Shown here: in pieces, positions 1 through 5,738 of the stretch
Layout: each line of letters starts with the position of its first letter
Position numbering within the stretch: position 1 is the first letter of the stretch
Origin: Halanaerobiales bacterium
Lineage (GTDB): Bacteria > Bacillota > Halanaerobiia > Halanaerobiales > M55B127
Length of the DNA stretch: 9,173 nucleotides
Assembly (NCBI GenBank): GCA_021736965.1
Contig: JAIPEV010000057.1
Coordinates: forward strand, 1 to 9,173
Direction: 5' to 3'
Made by a program: the position numbers and the translations under genes
Notes under the pieces: generated by a model
Seen by the model: the letters and a program-made list of their open reading frames with translations, nothing else
What the model was told of the DNA's origin: nothing
The model's database searches: none

Positions 1-90
1 AAAAAACAGTTTAATTTAGCAATTGATAAAATTAAAGATAAGTATGGAAATAAGAGTATTAAGAGAGCAAGAGACCTTCTGGATAATTAA
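1..90 (+). CDS. dinB: C-terminal end of probable DNA polymerase IV (partial, 5' end outside window)
   Basis: Frame 1 is open from the window edge to a TAA at 88-90 and gives 29 residues. They include AIDKIKDKYGNKSIKRARDLL, seen as the pieces AIDKIKDKYG and NKSIKRA. This matches the usual extreme C-terminus of Y-family DNA polymerase IV (DinB), where an 'AIDKIRxKYGxxxIKRAxLL' segment closes the little-finger domain. The family performs error-prone translesion synthesis. No catalytic residue is in the window, so the call rests on this short tail alone. A terminator directly downstream separates the gene from the dcw cluster, so it is probably an independent transcription unit. Another protein with a similar lysine-rich tail cannot be excluded. 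Confidence 0.68.
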   Translation, partial: KKQFNLAIDKIKDKYGNKSIKRARDLLDN

Positions 91-111
91 ATAAAAGACC
101 TTTTTTATGAC

Positions 112-138
112 AAAGTGGGGGATGCCCCATTTTTTTTT
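112..138 (+). terminator. Rho-independent terminator after the dinB-like gene
   Basis: TGGGG (116-120) pairs with CCCCA (125-129) around a GATG loop. A run of nine T follows (130-138). The A's and G at 112-115 can extend the stem with the first T's. It lies 21 bp after the upstream stop codon and is one of the few G/C-rich spots in the region. It should end the dinB-like transcript before the mraZ promoter. Confidence 0.85.
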
Positions 139-147
139 AGCTTAAAA

Positions 148-165
148 TAGTACTTTAGTACTAAA
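148..165. repeat. Perfect inverted repeat TAGTACT-tt-AGTACTA, possible operator
   Basis: TAGTACT (148-154) and AGTACTA (157-163) are exact reverse complements separated by 2 bp. The overlapping 12-mer TTTAGTACTAAA (154-165) is itself a perfect palindrome. The element sits between the terminator and the probable mraZ promoter. It resembles a dimeric repressor site. The half-sites TAGTA/TACTA recall the FapR lipid-regulator operator, but the spacer here is 6 bp where I recall 5, so no regulator is assigned. The dyad is seen directly; its function is inferred. Confidence 0.4.
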
Positions 166-188
166 ATTAATTAATATATATAAAGGAT

Positions 189-217
189 TTTTTTGATATA
201 CATAGAAATAGTATACT
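189..217 (+). promoter_or_regulatory. Probable promoter of the mraZ (dcw) operon
   Basis: TATACT at 212-217 matches the -10 consensus TATAAT at five of six positions and lies 51 bp before the mraZ start. The -35 is weak: at 17-bp spacing only a T-run (189-194) is present, and the better TTGATA (193-198) is just 13 bp from the -10. AT-rich DNA at 163-190 could act as an UP-like element. Transcription from here would begin around 223-226, inside the AGTGGT repeats, which suits repression by MraZ. Confidence 0.45.
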
Positions 218-218
218 A

Positions 219-248
219 AGTGGTGATTAGTGGTAGATAGTGGTATTT
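219..248 (+). promoter_or_regulatory. MraZ operator: three AGTGGT direct repeats at 10-bp spacing
   Basis: AGTGGT occurs at 219-224, 229-234 and 239-244, so the units AGTGGTGATT, AGTGGTAGAT and AGTGGTATTT are each exactly 10 bp. MraZ proteins are known to bind several short G-rich direct repeats with one-turn (10-bp) periodicity just upstream of their own gene. The array begins 2 bp after the probable -10 box and ends 20 bp before mraZ. Bound MraZ would therefore cover the transcription start and repress the operon. The repeats are seen directly; MraZ binding is inferred from position and periodicity. Confidence 0.8.
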
Positions 249-256
249 AAAGGGAT

Positions 257-264
257 AAGGTGAT
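257..264 (+). promoter_or_regulatory. Ribosome binding site that decides the mraZ start
   Basis: AAGGTGAT ends 4 nt before ATG 269. The in-frame GTG at 260 lies inside this Shine-Dalgarno sequence and so cannot be the start. Confidence 0.8.
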
Positions 265-268
265 ATCG

Positions 269-700
269 ATGTTAATAGGCGAATATTTACATAAAATGGA
301 TGGAAAAGGACGAGTTATTATCCCTGCAAAGTTTCGAGAAGAACTAGGAGATAACTTTGTGGCTACAAGAGGTCTAGATAGTTGTCTATTTATCTTTCCA
401 ATGAATGAATGGGAACTATTTAGTCAAAAGATAGCATCTACTCCTGTCACCAATAAAAATGCAAGATTCTTTGCTAGATTTTTTATATCAGGTGCAACAG
501 AATCAACTTTGGATAAACAGGGAAGAATTAATATTCCTTCAAATTTAAAAGAATATGCCAAGCTAGATAAAGAGGTAGTAGTAATTGGTTTAACAAATAG
601 AATTGAGTTATGGGCTAAAGAGAACTGGGATAGTTTCTTAAATACAGCGGAAGAATCCACAGAAGATATAGCTGCAGCAATGGAAGATCTAGGTATATAA
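269..700 (+). CDS. mraZ: Transcriptional regulator MraZ
   Basis: This 143-residue protein has the standard MraZ length and two SpoVT/AbrB-like repeats. Each repeat carries the family DxxxR signature: D11-GKG-R15, followed by VIIPAKFR, and D82-KQG-R86, followed by INIPSNLK. The N-terminus MLIGEYLHKMDGKGR matches the typical opening of the family. MraZ forms a ring-shaped oligomer that binds DNA on the nucleoid and usually represses its own dcw operon. The AGTGGT repeats just upstream are the likely target. I start at ATG 269 because the GTG at 260 is part of the Shine-Dalgarno and the Met-Leu-Ile-Gly-Glu-Tyr start fits homologues. It is the first gene of the operon and ends 12 bp before rsmH. 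Confidence 0.96.
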   Translation: MLIGEYLHKMDGKGRVIIPAKFREELGDNFVATRGLDSCLFIFPMNEWELFSQKIASTPVTNKNARFFARFFISGATESTLDKQGRINIPSNLKEYAKLDKEVVVIGLTNRIELWAKENWDSFLNTAEESTEDIAAAMEDLGI

Positions 701-712
701 TGGGGGTATAAA

Positions 713-1642
713 ATGGTAGACAGTCATATTCCTGTATTATTAGATAAAACAATTAAATATCTGAAGATAAAAAAAACTGGCACTTATCTTGATGGCACCT
801 TAGGACGTGGTGGACACACAGCAGGAATCTTAGACAAGTTAGATGATAAGGGGCAACTTATTGCTATTGATAGAGATCTAAAGGCAATAAATGAGGTAAA
901 AGAAAAGATAAAAAATGATAATTTAATTTTAGAACATGGTAATTATATAGATATTGATATAATTTTAGATAAATATAATATAGATTTAATTGACGGAATG
1001 ATTTTTGATCTCGGGGTATCTTCACCTCAGTTAGATAATTTTGACAGAGGATTCAGTTACAAAAACAACGGCCCCCTTGATATGAGGATGAACCGAGATC
1101 AAAAATTGACCGCAGCAAAGATTGTAAATGAATATCGAAAAGAAAAGATAGAACAGATTATTAGTGATTATGGAGAAGAAAACTGGGCAGCGCGAATAGC
1201 TGAATTTATTGTGGCTTTTAGAAAGAAAAAAAAGATTGAAACAACCTTTGAATTGGTTGATATTATTAAAGCAGCTATTCCTGCATCAGCTAGAAGATCA
1301 GGAGGACATCCTGCGAGAAGGACTTTTCAAGCTTTACGGATAGCAACCAACAATGAACTTAATCAACTTGAAGAAATGATTAAAAAGGCGGTGAGTAGAT
1401 TAAAAGAAAAGGGAAGGATATGCATTATTAGTTTTCATTCACTTGAAGACAGAATTGTAAAGCATAAATTCAAAGAGCTAGCAAGTAACTGTATTTGTCC
1501 TCCTGAAATTCCAGTATGTGTTTGTGATAAAGAACCTCAAATTAAAATTATAACAAAAAAGCCAGTAAGGGCTTCTGAAAAAGAAGTCCAAAATAACTAT
1601 AGATCAAGAAGTGCTAAATTAAGAGTAGCGGAGAAAATTTAA
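713..1642 (+). CDS. rsmH: 16S rRNA (cytosine-1402-N4)-methyltransferase RsmH
   Basis: The 309-residue product (formerly MraW) methylates N4 of C1402 in the ribosomal P site, using S-adenosylmethionine. The Rossmann-type SAM motif DGTLGRGGHTAGIL spans residues 27-40, with the acidic loop end near D53. Further family blocks are FDLGVSSPQLD (98-108), RGFSY (112-116), GPLDMRM (120-126), HPARRTFQALRIATNNEL (199-216) and ISFHSLEDRIVK (239-250). A cysteine cluster, CIC (260-262) and CVC (269-271), precedes the basic C-terminal tail with RSRSAKLR. Length and all blocks are normal, so it should be active. The start ATG has a GGGGG Shine-Dalgarno 6 nt upstream. It lies between mraZ and ftsL, as in most dcw clusters, and the 17-bp gap to ftsL implies one transcript. 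Confidence 0.97.
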   Translation: MVDSHIPVLLDKTIKYLKIKKTGTYLDGTLGRGGHTAGILDKLDDKGQLIAIDRDLKAINEVKEKIKNDNLILEHGNYIDIDIILDKYNIDLIDGMIFDLGVSSPQLDNFDRGFSYKNNGPLDMRMNRDQKLTAAKIVNEYRKEKIEQIISDYGEENWAARIAEFIVAFRKKKKIETTFELVDIIKAAIPASARRSGGHPARRTFQALRIATNNELNQLEEMIKKAVSRLKEKGRICIISFHSLEDRIVKHKFKELASNCICPPEIPVCVCDKEPQIKIITKKPVRASEKEVQNNYRSRSAKLRVAEKI

Positions 1643-1648
1643 GTAGGC

Positions 1649-1655
1649 AGGTGAT
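1649..1655 (+). promoter_or_regulatory. Ribosome binding site that decides the ftsL start
   Basis: AGGTGAT ends 4 nt before ATG 1660. The in-frame GTG at 1651 is inside this sequence, so the longer reading frame is rejected. Confidence 0.75.
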
Positions 1656-1659
1656 AAAA

Positions 1660-2088
1660 ATGTATAGAAACAATCAAAACTATGATAATGGACAATATGC
1701 TAAAAATACTGAAAATGACAAAAAAAACATATACATATATTTAATATTGTTAACTATCTGTGCTATAATACTATTAGTTTATATTAGTTATACATTAAAG
1801 ATAAATAACTTAAGTTACAAGATAGAAAAGGTTCAAAATGAAATTCAGGTACTTGAAGATAAAAATCATAAATTAAGTATTAAAGTTTCTAACTTAAACT
1901 CATTATCTCAAATCGATGAGATAGCTAGAACTGAATTAAATATGATTGAGCCACAATCAATGCATACTTTAGTTATGCAAAGAGAAGAAATACAGTTAGC
2001 TAGTGAGCCAGAGAGGAGATTTTTTCTTAGCCAAGTTACTGAATTCTTTTCTAACTTAGGCACTGTTAGAGCATATTCACCTGAATAG
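1660..2088 (+). CDS. ftsL: FtsL-like septum formation protein
   Basis: The product is 142 residues. It has a short polar, Asn-rich cytoplasmic N-terminus (1-22), one membrane span (about 24-44), then a heptad-like extracytoplasmic helix (about 48-85). The family-typical segment LSQIDEIARTELNMIEPQ follows at 82-99. This single-pass, coiled-coil layout between rsmH and a class B penicillin-binding protein is the hallmark of FtsL. FtsL works with DivIC/FtsB and DivIB/FtsQ to activate the septal synthase FtsW-FtsI. Sequence conservation in FtsL is poor, so topology and position carry much of the call. About 40 residues follow the IEP motif, rather more than the short tail of many relatives such as the roughly 117-residue Bacillus protein. 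The tail looks like an amphipathic helix. ATG 1660 is chosen over GTG 1651 by its Shine-Dalgarno. Confidence 0.88.
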   Translation: MYRNNQNYDNGQYAKNTENDKKNIYIYLILLTICAIILLVYISYTLKINNLSYKIEKVQNEIQVLEDKNHKLSIKVSNLNSLSQIDEIARTELNMIEPQSMHTLVMQREEIQLASEPERRFFLSQVTEFFSNLGTVRAYSPE

Positions 2089-2103
2089 GATGATTTTGAA
2101 GCT

Positions 2104-4194
2104 ATGAATAGCACAAATAATCGTATTAAAAGAAAAAAAAGAATAAAGATCCTATTTTTTATTTTAACACTACTTTTCATTTCTCTATTAGCTAGACTAG
2201 TATGGATACAGATTGTAAATAATAATGAATACTATAACCGAGCTTTAAAGCAGAGGATGAAAGAGTTTAAGGTTATCCCTGATAGAGGTAGGATCTATGA
2301 TATTAACGGCAAGGAACTGGCTGTGAGCGTAAAAAGTAAGACAGTAGTGGGTTTGCCTAAACAGATAACAAACCCTGCTCAGACAGCTAGAGAACTTGCC
2401 GATGTTTTATCTGTAGGGTATGATATATTATTTGATAGACTTACTAGGGATGCCTATGCTGTATATTTAGAAAGAATTATCTCTGATAAAAAGGCTGAAA
2501 AAATCCGTTCATTAAATTTGAAAGGTATTTCTTTTATAGATGAAAGCAAGAGGATATATCCAAAGGATGAACTTGCTGGCCATTTAATAGGTTTTACTGG
2601 TATTGATGAAAATGGCCTTGAGGGTGTGGAGTTATCTTTTGATAGATACTTAACTGGTACTCAAGGGAGATTGCTTACTGAAAGAGATGCTGTTGGTAAG
2701 ATTATACCAGAAAGTATTTTAAACTATGTTCCTAAACAAGATGGTAATAATGTATATCTAACAATTAATGAAGCAATTCAACATAGTTCTCAAAGAGAGT
2801 TAACATCAGCTGTAAACCAGTATGATGCACAAGGTGGAAGTATTATAATTATGGAGCCAAAGACTGGAAATATTGTATCAATGGCTAACTACCCTAACTA
2901 TAATCCAAATCAATTTTTTGAGTATGAACAAAAGTCATGGAGAAATAGAGCAATAACAGATAACTATGAACCAGGTTCAACCTTTAAAATCATAACAACT
3001 GCTTCAGCTTTAGAAGAAGGTGTTGTTAATGAAAATGATATATTTTTTGATTCAGGAGAAATTAAACTAGGAGTTGAACAGATAGAATGTTGGAAAGAGG
3101 GAGGACATGGGATAGAAAGTTTCAAAGAAGTAGTTAAAAACTCATGTAATCCTGGTTTTGTTCAGTTAGGACTTAGGATGGGAAAAGATACCTTCTATAA
3201 CTATATAAATGCCTTTGGATTCGGTCAAAAAACAAACATAGATTTACCTGGAGAGGCTAAAGGAATTCTTCCTAAATATGATAATATCAATGAGATAGAA
3301 ATCGCAACAATGGCATTTGGAATGGGAATTTCCGTAACTCCAATTCAACTAGTTACAGCAGTTTCAGCAATTGCTAATGATGGTGTTTTGATGAAACCAA
3401 ATATCATTGATAAAATTACAGATAACCAAAAAAAAATTATAAAAGACAACTTCCCTGTAGAAATAAAAAAGGTAGTATCAAGTAATACTGCTGATCGGAC
3501 TTTAAACTTATTAGAAAATGTAGTTAGTGAGGGTACTGGCTTAAATGCATTTATTGACGGATATAGAGTTGGTGGTAAAACCGGTACTGCTGAGTATTAT
3601 AATGAGGATATTTATGATTCATCATTTATCGGAGTTTTCCCGGTTAATAATCCTCGTTATGTTGTCTTAGTTGTTTTATATGGAATTAGAGGGAGAACAT
3701 ATTTTGCAAGCCAAACTGCTGCACCATTATTTAAAAAAATAGCAAATGATTTAATAAGATACTATAAAATACCAAGAGAAGATGAAGTGACTAAAAAAGG
3801 AATTGATTCAGAAATGGAGTTAGTCAAGTTAAAGGATCTAACTCAATATTCTTTATATCAAGCAAAAGAAACTCTAAATAATGAAGGAATTAATTTTAAG
3901 GTTATTGGTGATAAAGATAGTATATTATTCCAAAATCCAGGACCAAACTCCACAGTTTATAAAAATTCAACTGTGTTTTTATTTACAGAAAGGGATCAAA
4001 AAATATTATCAAAATATAGTATACTTATTCCCGATTTCAGAGAAATGAAGGCAGAAAAAGCAAGAGAATTAGCTCAAAAAATTGGACTCAATGTTAGTTT
4101 TCAGGGGAGTAGTGGTACTGTAATTGGACAAACTGTTAAGCCTGGAGAAAGATTAAAATTAGACGATAAAATTATTTTAAAGTTAGCAAAATAG
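2104..4194 (+). CDS. ftsI: Class B penicillin-binding protein with two PASTA domains (FtsI/PBP2B/SpoVD family)
   Basis: This 696-residue peptidoglycan transpeptidase cross-links septal or spore-cortex wall. A basic N-terminus is followed by a membrane anchor (about 14-36). The pedestal region begins at the RGRIYDINGKELA block (61-73). The transpeptidase domain (about 240-555) has all three active-site motifs: S292-TFK295 within YEPGSTFK, S347-C-N349 and K492-TGTA. Two PASTA domains follow, about 573-629 and 638-696, the second ending at the C-terminus. One gene here could be the vegetative divisome enzyme (PBP2B/FtsI) or the sporulation paralogue (SpoVD). Bacillus has both side by side; only one copy is seen here, so I favour the essential division role. 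The start follows AGGATGA at 2087-2093, 10 nt upstream, and the frame is closed above by the ftsL stop, leaving no alternative. Confidence 0.93.
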   Translation: MNSTNNRIKRKKRIKILFFILTLLFISLLARLVWIQIVNNNEYYNRALKQRMKEFKVIPDRGRIYDINGKELAVSVKSKTVVGLPKQITNPAQTARELADVLSVGYDILFDRLTRDAYAVYLERIISDKKAEKIRSLNLKGISFIDESKRIYPKDELAGHLIGFTGIDENGLEGVELSFDRYLTGTQGRLLTERDAVGKIIPESILNYVPKQDGNNVYLTINEAIQHSSQRELTSAVNQYDAQGGSIIIMEPKTGNIVSMANYPNYNPNQFFEYEQKSWRNRAITDNYEPGSTFKIITTASALEEGVVNENDIFFDSGEIKLGVEQIECWKEGGHGIESFKEVVKNSCNPGFVQLGLRMGKDTFYNYINAFGFGQKTNIDLPGEAKGILPKYDNINEIEIATMAFGMGISVTPIQLVTAVSAIANDGVLMKPNIIDKITDNQKKIIKDNFPVEIKKVVSSNTADRTLNLLENVVSEGTGLNAFIDGYRVGGKTGTAEYYNEDIYDSSFIGVFPVNNPRYVVLVVLYGIRGRTYFASQTAAPLFKKIANDLIRYYKIPREDEVTKKGIDSEMELVKLKDLTQYSLYQAKETLNNEGINFKVIGDKDSILFQNPGPNSTVYKNSTVFLFTERDQKILSKYSILIPDFREMKAEKARELAQKIGLNVSFQGSSGTVIGQTVKPGERLKLDDKIILKLAK

Positions 4195-4251
4195 TTTACG
4201 ATTAATTAATTTTAAGATAAATTATCTTTTAAAAAGATCAACTGTATGTGA
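4195..4251 (+). repeat. AT-rich gap with two mutually exclusive short hairpins before murE
   Basis: This is part of the longest intergenic gap inside the cluster (71 bp to the murE ATG). AAGAT (4214-4218), ATCTT (4224-4228) and AAGAT (4234-4238) are spaced so the middle arm can pair with either outer arm. The downstream option extends to ATCTTTT/AAAAGAT (4224-4230 and 4232-4238, nominal 1-nt spacer). No T-run follows, so it is not an intrinsic terminator. TTTACG (4195-4200) and TAAATT (4218-4223) at 17-bp spacing form a weak possible promoter. All pairs are weak A/T pairs and may be chance in this composition. Confidence 0.25.
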
Positions 4252-4257
4252 AAGGAG
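4252..4257 (+). promoter_or_regulatory. Ribosome binding site that decides the murE start
   Basis: AAGGAG lies 8 nt before ATG 4266. The in-frame GTG at 4248 is upstream of this site and has no Shine-Dalgarno of its own. Confidence 0.8.
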
Positions 4258-4265
4258 TAGTCAAT

Positions 4266-5738
4266 ATGCGACTCAAAAAAATATTGAAAAATATTGAATA
4301 TGAACTTGTCGAAGGTGATTTAAATAAAGAAGTTAATGAACTTAGATATGATTCAAGACAGGTAAAAAACAATGATCTTTTTATATGTATTCAGGGTTTT
4401 AAAACTGATGGCCATCTTTATATTAAACAAGCTATAAAAAATGGAGCTGCAGTTATTTTAATTGATCGAGATCTAAATAATTATGAGCAAAAAGCAACAT
4501 ATATTAAAGTTGATGATAGTAGGAAAACAATGGCTATTCTTGCTAAAAATTTTTTTAATAATCCTCTTAAAGATATTAAATTAATTGGAGTAACTGGAAC
4601 TAACGGTAAAACTACTAGTACATATTTAATTAAGGAAATTCTTAATAATAGTGGATATAATACTGGTTTGATAGGTACAATAGAGATCTATGATGGAAAA
4701 AAATCACACCCTGCAACTCGGACAACCCCTGAATCTTTAGATATATATAGATATTTATCTGAGATGAGAAAAAATGATGTTAAATATGCTGTGATGGAAG
4801 TATCTTCACATGCTTTGGCTTTAAATAGAGTTGATTCAATGAAGTTTATAACAGCTGTATTTACTAACTTGACCCAAGATCATCTTGATTATCATAAAAC
4901 TATAAAAGATTATGCAAAACAAAAATCTAAGCTTTTCAATAGACTTACTAAAAACGGTAAAGCAGTAATCAATAATGATGATAACTATTCGAACTTTTTT
5001 AAAAATAATACAAATAATACAACTATAACCTATGGAATAGATAATAAGGCAGATCTTAGAGCTAAAGACTTAAGTTTATCTTTAACCGGAGTTAGTTTTT
5101 TAATTAATGATTTAAAATATAAGCTAAAACTTACAGGAAAATTTAATATATATAATAGTCTTGCAGCAATTGGAGTTGCTAAAAGTCTTAATATAGACTC
5201 TGCAATTATAAAAGAAGCACTTGAAAGGGTTAAAGGAATACCAGGTCGTTATGAAACATTAGAACTAGGTCAAAAATTTAATGTTATAATCGATTATGCC
5301 CACACACCAGATGGAATGCAAAATTTAATTGATGATGTAAAAAAATTCAAACACAATAATCTAATAATTGTTTTTGGGTGTGGTGGAGATAGGGATAAAA
5401 AGAAGAGACCAATAATGGGTAAACTTGCTGTTGAGCAAGGTGATTTTGTTATACTGACTACTGATAATCCTCGTTCAGAAAAACCATTAAGTATAATTGA
5501 AGATATTAAGATTGGAATAAAAGAAAGCACAAAAGATACTCCATATATAATAGTTTTAAATAGAGAAAAGGCAATAGTTCAAGCAATTGATATGGCTCAA
5601 AAAGGTGATGTTGTGATTATCTTTGGCAAAGGACATGAAACATATCAAGTTTTTGCTGATAAAACAATTGATTTTAATGATAAAGATATTGCAAAAAGAG
5701 CGATAAAAGAAAAATTAAAGGCAAGTAAAAATGATTGA
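4266..5738 (+). CDS. murE: UDP-MurNAc-tripeptide synthetase MurE, meso-diaminopimelate type
   Basis: This 490-residue cytoplasmic ATP-dependent ligase adds the third amino acid to UDP-MurNAc-L-Ala-D-Glu. The N-terminal UDP-binding domain includes LRYDSRQVKNNDLF (26-39). The central ATPase domain has the P-loop GVTGTNGKTTST (108-119), RTTPE (152-156), MEVSSHAL (177-184), TQDHLDYH (203-210) and K220 in KSKLF, the expected carbamylated lysine. The C-terminal domain has DYAHTPDG (343-350), GCGGDRD (371-377), DNPR (400-403) and GKGHE (454-458). DNPR is the known signature for meso-diaminopimelate; lysine-adding enzymes differ there. The organism therefore probably makes DAP-type murein. Length is normal. 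ATG 4266 is used because GTG 4248 precedes the Shine-Dalgarno. The last 8 nt overlap murF, suggesting translational coupling. Confidence 0.96.
   Translation: MRLKKILKNIEYELVEGDLNKEVNELRYDSRQVKNNDLFICIQGFKTDGHLYIKQAIKNGAAVILIDRDLNNYEQKATYIKVDDSRKTMAILAKNFFNNPLKDIKLIGVTGTNGKTTSTYLIKEILNNSGYNTGLIGTIEIYDGKKSHPATRTTPESLDIYRYLSEMRKNDVKYAVMEVSSHALALNRVDSMKFITAVFTNLTQDHLDYHKTIKDYAKQKSKLFNRLTKNGKAVINNDDNYSNFFKNNTNNTTITYGIDNKADLRAKDLSLSLTGVSFLINDLKYKLKLTGKFNIYNSLAAIGVAKSLNIDSAIIKEALERVKGIPGRYETLELGQKFNVIIDYAHTPDGMQNLIDDVKKFKHNNLIIVFGCGGDRDKKKRPIMGKLAVEQGDFVILTTDNPRSEKPLSIIEDIKIGIKESTKDTPYIIVLNREKAIVQAIDMAQKGDVVIIFGKGHETYQVFADKTIDFNDKDIAKRAIKEKLKASKND

Noticed and set aside
91..108. Imperfect AT hairpin ATAAAAG...TTTTTTAT after the dinB-like stop
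   Set aside because: The loop is too small or needs a bulge, and the G/C-rich terminator just downstream explains the region better.
260..268. GTG at 260 as an alternative mraZ start
   Set aside because: It lies inside the AAGGTGAT Shine-Dalgarno; ATG 269 gives the family-typical N-terminus and length.
2090..2107. Tiny frame ATG 2090 to TGA 2107 between ftsL and the penicillin-binding protein
   Set aside because: It encodes only five residues and overlaps the ribosome binding site of the next gene; no evidence for a leader peptide.
424..2180. Minus-strand open frames at 424-660 and 1908-2180
   Set aside because: They lie opposite strongly supported genes (mraZ, ftsL/pbp), show no recognisable family features and look like mirror-frame shadows.
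4248..4265. GTG at 4248 as the murE start
   Set aside because: It precedes the AAGGAG site at 4252-4257; ATG 4266 is correctly spaced from it.
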